64,000 nt of DNA from Suillus spraguei (lineage: Eukaryota; Basidiomycota; Agaricomycetes; Boletales; Suillaceae), in assembly GCA_016800925.1 (NCBI GenBank), contig JABCPU010000344.1, positions 1 to 64,000 of the forward strand, read 5' to 3'. The translations under genes were made by a program, and so were the position numbers. This document shows, piece after piece, positions 45,190 through 57,243 of the stretch. The number at the start of each line of letters is the position of its first letter. The first letter of the stretch is position 1. The notes beneath the pieces are model-generated. The model had not been told where the DNA came from and made no database searches. It was given only the letters and a program-made list of their open reading frames with translations.

Positions 45190-46551
45190 ACTGCGGCAGC
45201 ACTATTGTGGTAACCATCAGGCTACGACTAGTTACAATGAACAGCCAAAGAAACCATCACGGGTGAATATCAAGGTGTGTTCCGATAGAAAAAAGCTGGT
45301 CCTCGGCAGGTTTCGAACCTGCACAGTCCAAGAGAAACAGATTTTGATTCTGTCGTGGCAACCACCAGGCTACCACCAGCTGCGGTGGACTTTGAAAAAA
45401 CCCGTCCACGAGTGAATATCAAAGTGTGTTCTGATAGAAAAAACCTCGTCATCGGCAGGTTTTGAACCCGCACAGTTCAAGATAAACAGATTTAAATTCT
45501 GTTGTGGTAATCGCCTAGCTAAGACCACTTACGATGAACTTCTAAAGAAGCCATCCATGAGTGAATGTCAAGGTGTGTTTCAATAGAAAAAAACCTTGTC
45601 GTTAGCAGGTTTCCAACCTGCACAGTCCAAGAGAAACATATTTTGATTCTGTTGTGGCAACCACCTGACTAAGACCAGTTGCGGTGAACTTCTGAAGAAA
45701 CCGTTCATGAATGAATGTCAAAGTGCGTTCTGATGTAAAAAAACTGTAGTTCCGCAGGTTTCGAACCTGCAGATTTTGATTCTGTTGCGGTAACCACACT
45801 AACCAGGCTAAATTCTTTAATTCCCACTTGACGACTCATCCTAAGTTGAAAACCTATGGGACCCCTGATTGACGCTCCCCGAAAAGATGACATGGACAGT
45901 AAAGTTCGAGTCTGAACGTCTACGAGACGATAGAATTGCCCCGACGCGGGACGAAGACTAAGATAATTCTAATTCATCATCATTAGCTGCAAGTTCAATG
46001 TGATTGGCATCACCACTAAGTATACACGGAGTTTCTGGAAACACAGAAGGAAATGAGCAGATACTAGAAAACGAGGGCAGTGAAACACTGTCACCACCTT
46101 GAAGGCCATACATGGAGGATTGGAGACGGGAGTCTCATCTTCCCACAAAACGGTGGTCACGCAGCAATGCAATTCATCCCAAACATGACATCGACACCTC
46201 ACGCGACCTCGAACTCGACATCGGTAGTGAGAACACGGCAATAAATCACCGAGTCCATGGGGATTTCAGCGAAACGCGGACTTGGGCCCAAATGGCTGAG
46301 CGAACGAGCAATCGAAGAAGACGAGAGAAGAATACCATTCAAGGACAAGAGCAACAGACGCAGGAAGACAATCGATTTGAATGATGTCCCAGTGGTAAAA
46401 CACGATATAACCACTCCCTTATGGTAGCGGGAATAAATCTACATGACACATTAGCACAGGGTGTTCGGAAACCAATGCAAGCACTTACCTTACTAGGAAG
46501 GTTCTGAGAAGTGGAAGCCTTGGAAGTAGAGCACGGTGGTCTGGCTTTCCA
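45190..46551 (-). mobile_element. Dispersed repeat element, copy B (tRNA-like array plus unique tail)
   Basis: This has the same organisation and orientation as 22130-24050: a tRNA-like array, then the tail with GATGACATGGACA, AGTTCGAGTCTGA and CACGATATAACC blocks, ending TTCCATA near 46551. It lacks the MITE present in copy A. No protein of its own was recognised. Confidence 0.7.
45262..45815 (-). repeat. Tandem array of four tRNA-Leu-like Pol III units, copy B
   Basis: Anticodon-type hairpins start at about 45338, 45486, 45636 and 45771, preceded by a partial unit at 45207-45240. The triplets read CAA, TTA, CAA and CAA. The first unit is the best preserved. It has the A-box TAGCCTGGTGG, the B-box GGTTCGAAACC about 42 nt further on, outer pairing AGCTGGT/ACCAGCT and a T6 run. 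Five extra bases between T-arm and outer stem distinguish it from a canonical tRNA. Confidence 0.72.
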
Positions 46552-46977
46552 TAGAGCAGCAGTATTCGTACGAATCTCTGCTCTCTTCTGCACACAACGG
46601 GGGCAACAAGGGTCAGTACAGATACGGACAAAGTTTGCAAGCCGTCGTGATAATATTGATCGTCGTGATGAGACCATACATGATTGTCATGCTGTCTCAA
46701 AGCCATATTGGATGCGGCAGAAGGAGAAAAGACAGTGGGAATATACTTCAGGCTAGATAGACCGGTCGAAATGTCTGTTAAGAATTATACCAACTGTCGA
46801 TAGTAGAAATGCGTGCAGGACCAGATGTCAACTCCACGGTGACCCCATTATGATTGGAAACAAAACGCAGCACAATGCAGTCATGCAGAAAAGACGATAG
46901 CACGGACAAATCTCGACTCATCGTTAACATAAATAACAGTAGGAATATCAGTGAAGGGTCCAATGACTTGATAACAA

Positions 46978-47403
46978 CTAAAGGCACAGTCGAGGATTAA
47001 GATCAAAATACGCAGTGAGAAACACAACACCGACTACTGTCATAGCGGGAATGAAGCACTGCGCAGCCTGAGTGGCATATCCTGGAGGGTAAGGGCTGCT
47101 CAGTGAGCTCAGGGAAGGAATCCGAAGGATAGATTCATTCGCCACTAATGTTGTGATATTAATAGTAATGCTCGCCGGCAGCTGCGGATCTACCTCAGTG
47201 AGCACGGCGCGCAAAGTCGCCGCAGACTGGCGTAGAACTGGTTTGTGATTCATGTGACAGGACCATAGCGTGAATAGGTGCATACCAATAAAGTTGGAAA
47301 TAAACATTGGTCGGACTTCAAAAGAAGTTGCGGCATATCGGCAAATCGAACCGTAACCTATCGTCCACCATACAATAATGACGCCCAAGAAACACCCTGA
47401 CAT
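46978..47403 (-). CDS. Hypothetical membrane-associated protein (5' exon)
   Basis: ATG 47403 starts MSGCFLGVIIVWWTIGYGSI, a likely membrane segment. A second hydrophobic run is TVVGVVFLTAYFDL near the end. Further exons may lie between 46978 and about 46550 (readable text CYQVIGPFTDIPTVIYVNDE and CCPRCVQKRAEIRTNTAALW), but the joins are uncertain and copy B of the repeat element abuts the 3' side. No family was recognised. Confidence 0.4.
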   Translation of the reverse strand: MSGCFLGVIIVWWTIGYGSICRYAATSFEVRPMFISNFIGMHLFTLWSCHMNHKPVLRQSAATLRAVLTEVDPQLPASITINITTLVANESILRIPSLSSLSSPYPPGYATQAAQCFIPAMTVVGVVFLTAYFDLNPRLCL

Positions 47404-49799
47404 TGCACCCTAGCCCCACTAGAACTATGTGTACATATATGCACAGTCCACTATCAGCAAGCTAACAATCACGCTACGCGGCCCTGGACTTTTTGTTGCC
47501 GATACTACGTGGCATGCATACAAGCCTCCAGTTTCACCCCTTGAATCCATCTCTTTTTTGTATCCGTGTTTATTGTCCGCTGGGACGTGGCCCTATATTA
47601 GACAATACTTACGGTATGTAACACGCCATATGTATAAATGCCTGTTCTAACGTTTCAGGCAGGCGTGCGAGAACGGAGACGCCGTCCGAAGGCGAGAGGT
47701 AGTGGTGAAAACTGGGTAGATGCTATGACAATAAATTAGTCAACACCAACATACCATACACTGTCTTTCCCCGCATCTTAATGGGCCTCGCGGAAAACAG
47801 ACCTCTCAAATACAAAAACGATGTGCTCAAGAGACTTGTCAATCAAACCGGTGTTCATGGTACCTACGACATCACTGAGGTGCACCTTTCATCTTCACTA
47901 GGAAATCATTAGAACCGCTGGTTCTAAAACCCCAAGGTTGAACGTTGAAAGACGGGATGAGGAGAGATCGCGAAATTGATATTAATTTGATAGGGGCTGT
48001 TTATCTTCGTCACATTAATCTCGCATGTATTCCACGTCCAGCAGACGAACAAGAGCGTAGCCTCTGCGAGATCAACAAATCAGTTGCTTCAAACAGATAC
48101 TATACATAGATAGATAAAATATCTAAAAGGACCGGCAGGGACAACGGAGGATCCCTCACGCTGGGACCTCTCAGACACTGTTGTCCCACATAGGGTACAT
48201 TGTCCCAGATCCCAAAACAGCGGCATAAGTATAATCATTAAACGGCATGCCGCTGGAGTACATATATACTGCTGCCGCTAATTAATAGCGCGGTTCGAGG
48301 GCACCAGTCATCAGCATTTGAGGCATTTTTGGATGACATCATCCCGACGATGTATGACTCGAGTTCCACAAGGAGTGTATATTTCGTACTATCGATCGTC
48401 ATTCCATAAGTAAGAGCACAGACCCTGGAGAAAGATTCTTATGGAGAATTTGAATTTTTTTTTTGGTAGATGATATAAAGATAGTGTGCGCCGCGCGACG
48501 GAATAGCAGTGGAGACGATAAGATGAAGCAGCCCTGCCTGATTAACGCACCGTTTCATGGGATAATTTCGATCTGATGTCATACCTTTCTATTCAGTGTG
48601 GAGTGGCAGAATAGTAGCAGTAAAGCCGGTAGGATGATAGCGCTGCCCTGCCCAGATATTGTGTGGATCTACAGTGTGGCGTCCTTACACAAGAACGAAT
48701 CAGTGCACCATCCCGTGGAGTTATCTCAATCTGAATAGGTGATGCCATACGAAGCCATGAGGGACGGGTTGTACGATAGTCCGTTAGAGAGCAATTAGCT
48801 GCTCCATGTACATCAGTACAAGTTTGGAAGTCCGTGTCGCTCGGGATCAACGTCTGTACGAACGAGTAGGCTTTGGAAGCTGCACGGCAAGTGCCTGTTG
48901 GAGGGATGCTGGCACTGAGGTTTCCACGATAAATTTAACGCACCCTCACCAATAACTTGAATGAGGACTCATATATCCTCTTCCTCTCGCATGTCCACCG
49001 TCGGCAATGCTGCTGAGGCACCCCTGGACCTTACTGGTATGTCAGCAGGGCCGAGCAGGCACCACGCTGTCAACGTCGTTGGCGCTCAATGTCTGTTTTG
49101 ATGACATCATTCTATCAGCGCAAGATTTTTCTTCGCGGGAGTGGGTCTTGGGCTTCACACCAAGTGTAAGTATCGGTTGATATGGGTGGGTAGATGAAAA
49201 AAGGTATTCCATAGAAAGTAATGGAGAGATAACCCTGACCCGATGAAATTTGGATCCACAATGGTGCTATTGGAAACCGATTAGCGATGATATCAATGGT
49301 AGGGAGTGCCTGCGAGGTATCAATTGAATTCTACAGCTTCAAAGGAAGTTTAAAAAGCCAAAATTGAAAAGCGAGCCCAGCACCATGGCTCATTGTTCAA
49401 ATTTTTAGACACACTCTGATTTACGCACCTGCTGTTCTTACAGGGTTCAAAAGTTTATCACAGGGCTACACGGTAGCGCTTGAATAGATGGCCTTAATAG
49501 CACTATTTTGAGGAGAGAGTAGAGGAAAATCAGGAACATCGGAGTTTTAAAACTTTGTAATGTGAGTTGCCACGTGGGGTGTCTGTTCTTCAAGGAATGA
49601 GCGCTTGCAGCTGCCTTCTCTGGTGAACATGTCATCTTCATTGGGTTTACATATTGTAGATCCAAGAATTTTAAGTGATCAAGTAGGAGATGTGTGAGTC
49701 CCAATCATTCTATGATATGGAAAGCTTAAATTGACAATAATCAGCCATTCTATCGTACCACCCATTTCTCTCACAGCTCCCCCTCCTCGACATACTACA
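47404..49799. other. Long intergenic region
   Basis: This is 2.4 kb with no recognised gene. A minus-strand open frame at 48593-48850 (DVHGAANCSLTDYRTTRPSW) might be an exon of something unknown. Sequence near 48480-48580 and 48600-48740 shows a loose direct repeat. The last 60 bp before 49800 are pyrimidine-rich, as is common around fungal transcription starts. Confidence 0.45.
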
Positions 49800-52700
49800 A
49801 TGTCGTCCATCTCTCAAGATAATCTTTATTCTAATCTCGCATCTTTCACTTTTGGTGAAGCTCGCTCAACTTCATCAGATGATGAGTCACCAGACGCAAT
49901 CAGCCCACTCACTCCAATAACACGCACAGGCGCTGACAGGACACCTCGTCCATCTGTTTCAACTTTTAACAGTCATCCTTCGCAGGGTCTAGGACGCCCA
50001 GTTTCAACTTCCTTTCCATCATCTTCACGCTCTCAAAGATCAATCAGAAACGAGCACACAGATGAAGAAAGCAGTGAAGATTTCTCATCACCCGATCTCC
50101 ACCCGAGACGCGGCTTGCAAAGAGGTCGTTTCATCACACACAACGTCAGCCAGCATACATTCGGTCATCAGGCAGTATGCTCCTCAACCGCATCCATCAC
50201 CTCCTCCCGCTCAAGCTCACGTGTAAGTCTCCGATCAGACCTCCAGTTTAGCAGTGATGAGGAAGTGGAGATCGCTTCATATGATGGAGGCTCCTCGCCC
50301 GTCACTTTCGCTCGTGACCTGGATAACATCGATGAGAACGAGAATAGCCCTGTCTTCCACCCTCGTCCCCTCTTTGCAGAGCCCCGTCGTGGCAGCCTCC
50401 CAATGGCAATTCCAGGCGCCATGTCAGATGCAGTCAGCAATCGCAGCCGCGAAGACAGCATCATTACCGTCCGTCGTCCATCTCGCAGCCTCGACGACGA
50501 CCTCATGTCTTCCCACAGCGGAGAAGATCCAGCTGCCGTCATACCACGCAGCGAACCCCTGACTCGCGCTGATTTTCGTTCACTCGAGGCGCAGGCGCAG
50601 CAGCAGTCAGAACAAGATACATGGGCATCAGGCTGGGACCTGTCCTATGTTCTCTCGAGAAAGAGCGAAGGAAGCATCCGCTCTTTCCGATCGACCGCAC
50701 AGCTCTCCTTTCTTGCTCCTACACGCAACAGCAATGAACCCTCTTCCTCTCGTCTTTCTAACATGTGGGGCAGCAGCGGACGCCGTACCAGCACCGGTAC
50801 ACTCAACAACAGTGGCGAAGATACCTTTGCCAGGCACATCGGCATGTACGACACTCAAAACCCGTGGGCTTTTTTTAGGGAAAAAGCAGATGCCCAGCCC
50901 GTCCCCACCTCACGTCGTCCGAACGCCCAAGCGGGTGCCTCAGTAATTATGGACAAGGCAAAGCATACGATGCACCCCGGCACCCAAGAAATATGGAGGA
51001 GCGGGCACGTCGGTCGATATCGAGTCGACAGACTCGTCTTCAAACGTACGTCCTTTCTATGTCCTTATTTCTATGTACTCGTTTTTATGTACTAACATCT
51101 CTAGCTGCATCCACAGCAGACCCAGCCAAAGCCGCCCAGCAACGCATCAACGTCCGGCATATCCCCGATCCCTTTCTCAAGGGTCCCAAGACAGGGGGAC
51201 CGAGCACCGTCATCCATAAACATTCTCGCGCAATGGCGTTCTCCATATTTCGCTCATATACGCTTTTTAAACGCGCTGGGACTGGATCTCGCAACGTCCA
51301 TATGCACACGAGTGGGGGGATCATGCTCGCGCCGAAGAAAGTGCAGGAGCAATATACGAGTACGAAAACGACGAGTAAACTTATTACACATGGGTTACTC
51401 GAGGATGGATCGCGCAAGGTCATCGGGAACGGGAATGGGAACGGTGATAAATCGCGTCGTGTGTTTCCTGAAAAGGAGAAGCGGCGGGAGAAGGAAAAGG
51501 ATGATGCAAAGAAAACAAAGGCGAAAGCCAAGGAAAAGAAAAAAGAATTGAAGAAGAATAATGACCGTGACCGCGCCAGTAATCTGACCGAGAGTACGGA
51601 GTCGAGTACGGCAACGAGTAGTGCGGGGAGCATTAGTATTCCTCATACGACAACTGCCCCTGCGCGGGCTACCACATCCAAGATCACATTCGCGCCTTCG
51701 ATCAGATCTCCTGTAAAAGCTCAGTCGACAAGCGGACCGTCATCACCAGATACCTCATCAATATTTGACCATTCTTCCAGGAGACTCCTCCAGTCTGATT
51801 CGTCTACGTCTGTGGCAACCTCGCACATTCGCAGCCATCGGGACAGCATCGACTCCGACGAACATCTCCCCACACGTACGCCACATGCCGAAGCATTCGG
51901 CACCCTTGACCCAAACGACATCGAGCACCTCCGGCGCGCCCAAAAGCCCACCGATGGCAGCAGCAGCTTCGCAAACCGCATATTCCGACGCTTCCGAGGC
52001 GCTAACCGAGCAGACAACATCACCCAACCAGCTGCAACACCCCAAAACGCATATAGTCCCCCGTGGATCGTTACTGCTGGCAGAGACCAGAACGAGGAAC
52101 ATGTGCGGGTGCTTACGGATCTGAATAATTCGTTTAGGGATGTTGGGTTGCTGCACACGCAGCCGAGTCATAGGGCGGGGAAGGGTGCGGGTGCGGGTGC
52201 GGGTGCGGGTGCGGGTGGTGTGGGAGCGGTTAAGAAGAGGGTGGTGACGCATGATATTTTTGATTATGTCCCGGAGGACTCGCTTTATATGCTTCTGCCG
52301 CTTTGGGCGGGGGAAACGGATCCGAGTGGGGGAGGTGGTGTGGGGAGTGGGAGCATCATGGCGGGGAGTAGCAGCATCAGCGAAGTTAGTACAGCCTCCA
52401 CTACTGCGACGACTGCTACGACAGCCACGAGCGCCACACTCCTCACAATCCCCAAAGACCGTCAATTCCTCCTCGTCTGGTACGTCCCCTTCGAAGACAA
52501 GAAAAAAAGTTCTTCCTCCTCCAATTCGAACTCCAACTCTGCATCCGCATCCGCCAACAAGAAAAAGCAGAAACAAATGCATTCGACAAGTGACCCTGAC
52601 GCTGAATCTAGTCAAAAGAATGTTTATTTGAGAAATTTTCGGGTTAATGCGCGGTTGGTGGGGTACGATGAATTGAAGGGGACGGGAATTAGGCTGCCTA

Positions 52701-53065
52701 GTGATGGGTTGGCAGTTGGGGCGCCTGCTTTGGATGTTGGGGGATTTGGTGGGGTACGCAATCGGGAGGAATCAGAATCACAACTAGGACAACGGTCGGA
52801 GACGGCGACACCGCTGGGACTCGAAACTGTCATCTGCATGTGTAGCTCGCGCGAGAAAGGGTTTCATTTCCAGCCCGAGGGACTGTCCAAGCTTGGGTTG
52901 TGTCTCCAAGAAGAGGTGGTGTTGCCTGCGGCTAATAATCATCGGGCTGTTTACTTGGAGATTCCGACATCGGAGATGAGGCATTTGTTGACGCCGGTTG
53001 GGAGGGCAGCTGTTGAGATGGTTTGGTTGGGGTGTTTGGCTATCACTAGTTTTGGGCCGTATTGA
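49800..53065 (+). CDS. Large Ser-rich protein of unknown function (1,068 aa)
   Basis: Two exons, 49800-51045 and 51105-53065, join in phase. The 59-nt intron contains the canonical branch site TACTAAC. The N-terminal 400 residues are Ser/Arg-rich (MSSISQDNLYSNLASFTFGE). More ordered blocks are WASGWDLSYVLSRKSEGSIR, HIGMYDTQNPWAFFREKADA, and HPGTQEIWRSGHVGRYRVDR. After a Lys/Glu-rich coil (KRREKEKDDAKKTKAKAKEK) come DIFDYVPEDSLYMLLPLWAG, RQFLLVWYVPFE, VICMCSSREKGFHFQPEGL and a hydrophobic end (VEMVWLGCLAITSFGPY). It resembles conserved Agaricomycete hypothetical proteins. I chose ATG 49800 over 49731 because of its context and the pyrimidine-rich leader. Confidence 0.82.
52181..52221 (+). repeat. 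GGGTGC hexanucleotide microsatellite
   Basis: Five to six consecutive GGGTGC units encode a Gly-Ala run (GAGAGAGAG). On the coding strand the G3 runs could form a G-quadruplex. Confidence 0.85.
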
Positions 53066-54255
53066 GGTGGAAGGGGGTAAGGAATGTGTTTCCTTGCATC
53101 TTTTTCAAGCATCGTCGACGTTGGCATCCCAGGGGCTGAAGTTATTTATTTCCCCCTTCATCTGCATGTTCCGAGTCCTTTCCCATCCCATCTGAATCCT
53201 TGTGTCCTTGTCCTGAGTATGGTCCTGATTTCTTTATCCTTGATCATCCTTTCAAACTGTTTCCATATACAATCTCACCGCATCATCATACCATGATTTT
53301 CTTAGATTTTTAGTTGTATACTATCATACAGTTACTATGGCTATCCGGTTAGGCATCCATTCATTCTGTTTTGTTTGTTTCTTGATTCTGAGTGCATACT
53401 TATATTGATATCCCTCGTGTTTACCTACTTACATAGCACTTTGCGGTGCTGGAGATTGTCTGCGGGGCTACTATGGTGCTGGAGGTCGTCTGCAATACCG
53501 CCCTTACGAAGACTATGGATGACGATTTTGATGATGTGTTTAATCACTTTGTATACTTACTTACTTGGTTGTTTTTTGTATGCATAGAATGCAGATGAAT
53601 GGAGCCTTGTGATGCGAGGTTGTTTTCATGTTTCCTAAATGTGATCGTGATGTCACCGACTTCGACTTGGGCGTTTGGTCAACCGTGGGAGATATGTGCG
53701 TGTACCCCTTGCTCGTCCTTTTTTTTCTGTGACGACATGATATCGTTTCGAGATACGAGAGTGAATGTTTTTGGCCCATAGTTGCAAGACAGAAATAAAG
53801 TCATCGCTTCGCCATAATATCCAGTTCGACTTTGGCGTCTAGGTGCTCGCCACTTTTGTACCAGAAGACCCAAAGCGCCTGGATTTCCGCTAGGTGGTAC
53901 CAGTCAATGTTGATACATAGATGTTCTATATGATGATATAGCATCTAATTCCTCGACTGCTGGAACTAGCAGTGCTCAACTCCAATACTACTCACTACAT
54001 TATCGCCTCCTTCACCTCGTTTCACACGCGGCATGCTAACTGCCTGATTGTGGAGCGACAAAACTTGAATGTTGGCGAGGAAACCTACGCAGTAATCAAA
54101 CCGACGAAGGTCACTCACAATCACCAAAGTCTGTTAATAATTGTACAAATGCAGAATACAAACCGCTAAATTCTATGGTGAGTGCTCCTTTAAAGACTCC
54201 GAATAAGAATGAATATTTTAATGAACCACTGGGGCACATTAGATCTCCATCATCT
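53066..54255. other. Intergenic, no recognised gene
   Basis: A T-rich 3' flank of the 1,068-aa gene, with only short open frames on both strands. A near-repeat GCGGTGCTGGAGATTGTCTGC / TGGTGCTGGAGGTCGTCTGC lies near 53442-53492. Confidence 0.45.
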
Positions 54256-54699
54256 TTAAATTCGGCCAAATTCCCAGTCCTCCAGCAGGCAGCACATCTT
54301 CGTTTGAAGGTCGCATTGTCTAAACTGCCAGCCGATCTCAAAACGTTGGTGGCGGAGGTGGCGGATACAGTCCCACACCCAGTTTTGGGAATTCCATTGG
54401 GGGTCGTGACGCGTGATTGGAACGCTTGCGAGGTGCCTCTCCAACAAAGCCAGCTGATGGGTGGCCACTCTTCCAATAGTGAAGCTTCCGCGCCAGTCAT
54501 TAGGGTTTAAGTGTGGCTGGTTGCGTCTGAACTCCATGGTGTAGGTATCTGTGTTTCCCAGGATGTGGTACGTATTCCCGATACCAGGACCAGTCGGGAT
54601 ATAGATAATCCAATGAAGGGGATAAGGCCGAAGGTACTCTTGCTGGCCTCGCCAAAACTGGACGACTTCGATGTTATAGTACGCGGCTGGGGAAGACAT
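54256..54699 (-). CDS. DUF6914-like protein, copy 1 (147 aa)
   Basis: Single-exon frame from ATG 54699 (MSSPAAYYNIEVVQFWRGQQ). Recognisable family features are LRPYPLHWIIYIPTGPGIGN, the NDWRGSFTIGRVATHQLALLE block and WNSQNWVWDCIRHLRHQRFE, followed by CDLQTKMCCLLEDWEFG. These small proteins of unknown function are common and multi-copy in Agaricomycetes; the SQNWVWD segment recalls a thiol-hydrolase-type fold only loosely. The copy at 57244-57687 is about 75 percent identical by eye, and its flanks are also duplicated. Confidence 0.72.
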   Translation of the reverse strand: MSSPAAYYNIEVVQFWRGQQEYLRPYPLHWIIYIPTGPGIGNTYHILGNTDTYTMEFRRNQPHLNPNDWRGSFTIGRVATHQLALLERHLASVPITRHDPQWNSQNWVWDCIRHLRHQRFEIGWQFRQCDLQTKMCCLLEDWEFGRI

Positions 54700-55746
54700 A
54701 TTAGAGGGTGGCTATGAGGATTGGTGAGTTCCGGTTTGCTGAGTTTCTTACTTGGTGTACTCACTAAGAAGGCAGACGAAAGGGATATGAGGAACGGGTG
54801 AGTTTGAGTTTTGAGCTCATTGATGACCTGGATTTATATCTAAGCAGTTGTGGAATTTTGTTTCTGGAACAACGAAGTGTGGACGCGACATTGAACCGCG
54901 ACATGACCACTACTTCTTGAAGGAGTAAGTTTGGGTTCACTTTAGTGGCCCCGTATTGTCTTTCCATATTGAGCAATCCACAATGATTCAGCCACATTCA
55001 AAACTGCAGGTGGATGCTCGCTATGCTAGGGCTTTGACACCGGTTATTATTGCCAATCATCCTGTGATAGAACACATCAAAGATTTGTTGTATCGCACGC
55101 AAGTGTTTTAGGCTTCTGGAAACGGACTTCGTGTGGTGGCTCGTTGTGACATTGTGTCTTGTCATTCAATCACTTGAATTAAGGGATCGAACTGCTTAGA
55201 CTGTCACTTGAACGGTTAGTGCAGGAGGAGCTCGCGCGTTTTTAGCTGTGGCAGAATGACTTCAACTTTGTTTCAAGAGTCCTATGCAAACTTTGCATGC
55301 CGGCACGACAGGGTATAAGTCGGCTATTGCAGATGTTTTATGGGGAATGAGTATCAAACTAAACGCCTATTACGGTCTGCCGCTCAAATGGAATCTTCTT
55401 ATGCAACGCTTCCGCAGCACCTCTGCATTTCAGTCTTCCTGGATCATCAACCAGGAAGAGACACAATCTGCCTGCAACATTGTCATCCGAAAGCTGAGTC
55501 ACCTGAACTCTTCTGCACCAGTGTCACCTGATGGAGACAGATCATCCAGTGTGAAAGCGGACCAGCTGGTTCCAGAATATTGCATTCAACCAGTTCAACA
55601 GCATTAGATAAAGTATGACGAACACTGCATGAGAAAGCGATCATTATGATAGATTGTACCCTTCCTAATTACAACACAGTGGAGGTAAAAGGAAGCCAAG
55701 AAAGCAACATGTTAATTGAGAAATTACAATACAAGACACGGATCGC
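54700..55746. other. Flank of DUF6914 copy 1; unrecognised ORF
   Basis: The first 300 bp are the upstream region shared with copy 2. A 107-codon plus-strand frame at 55284-55607 (MQTLHAGTTGYKSAIADVLW) has no recognised motif. Confidence 0.4.
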
Positions 55747-56443
55747 TCAGGATGGTTGAGAAAGTGCGAGTGCAGCTGAAGCTCGATGAAGCTCGATGGC
55801 TTCTCTCACCCAGATATCAGATGGGCGGCACATTCCACGAATCCGGTTCAAAGGCTGGTGGCAAGATTGTTGAGAGTTGAATCGGAGAATGGCCAAGGGG
55901 ACGCAGTACGTGTGCGGTCCGGTGGAGCTCGATGGCCTCATCCAGGTCAGACAGAATCCCTGGTGCTTAAACCTATTACAAAGGCTAACGGCAAGGCTGT
56001 TGATATAATTGGATAGAGAATGGTGAAGGTGGACAGAATACAAGTATAGCTCGGTGGAACTCGATGGCATCTTCCAGTGTAGAGAGCGCGCCCTGTTGCT
56101 GAAATCGGTCGCGAAGACTAGTGGCAAGGTTGTTGATGTTGATACACTCAAATCGAGGGAAATAGCCAAGGAGGCGCTGCGCTTGGGTGGCATACCACGC
56201 CTCCATCTGTCATGAAGACTGATGGCAAGTTTGTTGAGAGTTGTGGATTGAGTAGGATGTTCAGGGACAGGATGCAAGTGCAGCTCGGTAAAGCTCGATG
56301 GCATCATTCAGGTCAGGCAGGGTGCCCTGTTGCTTGAATCTGGCTCGAAGACTGGTGATCAGGTTGTTCAGATGCATTGATTGATCGCAATGGCCAGGGG
56401 GACTCGCCTGTAATGCTGATGAGTCGACATCACTCGACATCAT
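55747..56443 (-). pseudogene. Decayed TPR-repeat array (CHAT/TPR protein type)
   Basis: Several degenerate repeat units recur about every 125-130 bp in shifting frames. Examples are LNNLITSLRARFKQQGTLPD followed by LNDAIELYRAALASCP, NNLATSLRDRFQQQGALSTL followed by EDAIEFHRAIL, and LNKLAISLHDRW. The template 'LNNLAtsLrdRFqqqGtLpDLdeAIeLhRaaL' is that of the long TPR arrays found in Agaricomycete CHAT-domain proteins. No CHAT domain is present and frames change between units, so this is a fragment. Confidence 0.7.
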
Positions 56444-57243
56444 TTGTAGTAAAAATGATAAGATTTAACAAGGACGGCAAAGAATGAGAATGCAGGGAAC
56501 ATCGAAGCAGGATTGAACAGCACGGTGTTGTCTGGATGAGGTCGCATGAAAAACTGAATGTCGGAAGTCTGGCTAATGAGTACGAAACAAAAGGTGATCG
56601 GAGCGCTATGCACAGAACCGCGACACAGCATTTGTCGTGTCTGGATATAATAATTATGCTCTGTAGAATATGCTGGGATAAACTCTTACTAGTCGATCTC
56701 CCCGCTTTCCGGAACTCAGCGAGAGCTTAGTCAGCTACTATTCAGGTTTTTGTTGAATCAATTTACACTGGGCATATACTACTTTCGTGTCTTGTTCACG
56801 CGTCTAATCTCATGTCGTGTCGTATTGCTTCAGCCCAAGTTTGAAAGCTTAAAATCCCAGGTCTATCACTGTCAAATGAGGTCAAATTTAAGACAACACA
56901 GCCATTAATGGACTACTCTGGCTAGCAACATTTCGCTCATGTCAAAGGAATGGAAATACTACTCCACCACCGCCTCCTCCACCCTGATCCGCGTGTAGGC
57001 AATGCGCAAGTGTCTATCTATCATTGGCAACGCGAAGGGATGGCCCGGGGATGTCAGCATTCTACGCGTTGGTTCTATCTGTCAGAGCGACAGAAACAGA
57101 GCAACTCTTGAGTCTCGATTCAGTCAGACAACGAAGGTCACTTACGATCGCTTAGAACATCTATCATACTACTAATGATGATCACATACAAAATGCGAAT
57201 GTCTTAAATTGATCAACCATTCGAGTACGCCAGATCACCACCT
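56444..57243. other. Intergenic, no recognised gene
   Basis: Only short open frames are present, with no RNA or repeat signal noticed. Confidence 0.45.

Noticed and set aside
48285..48310. B-box-like GGTTCGAGGGC suggesting a tRNA
   Set aside because: No cloverleaf, A-box or terminator at the required spacing.
51758..52615. A 285-codon minus-strand frame
   Set aside because: It lies opposite the long exon of the 1,068-aa gene and has antisense-type composition (TRTRTRT runs from the GGGTGC tract).
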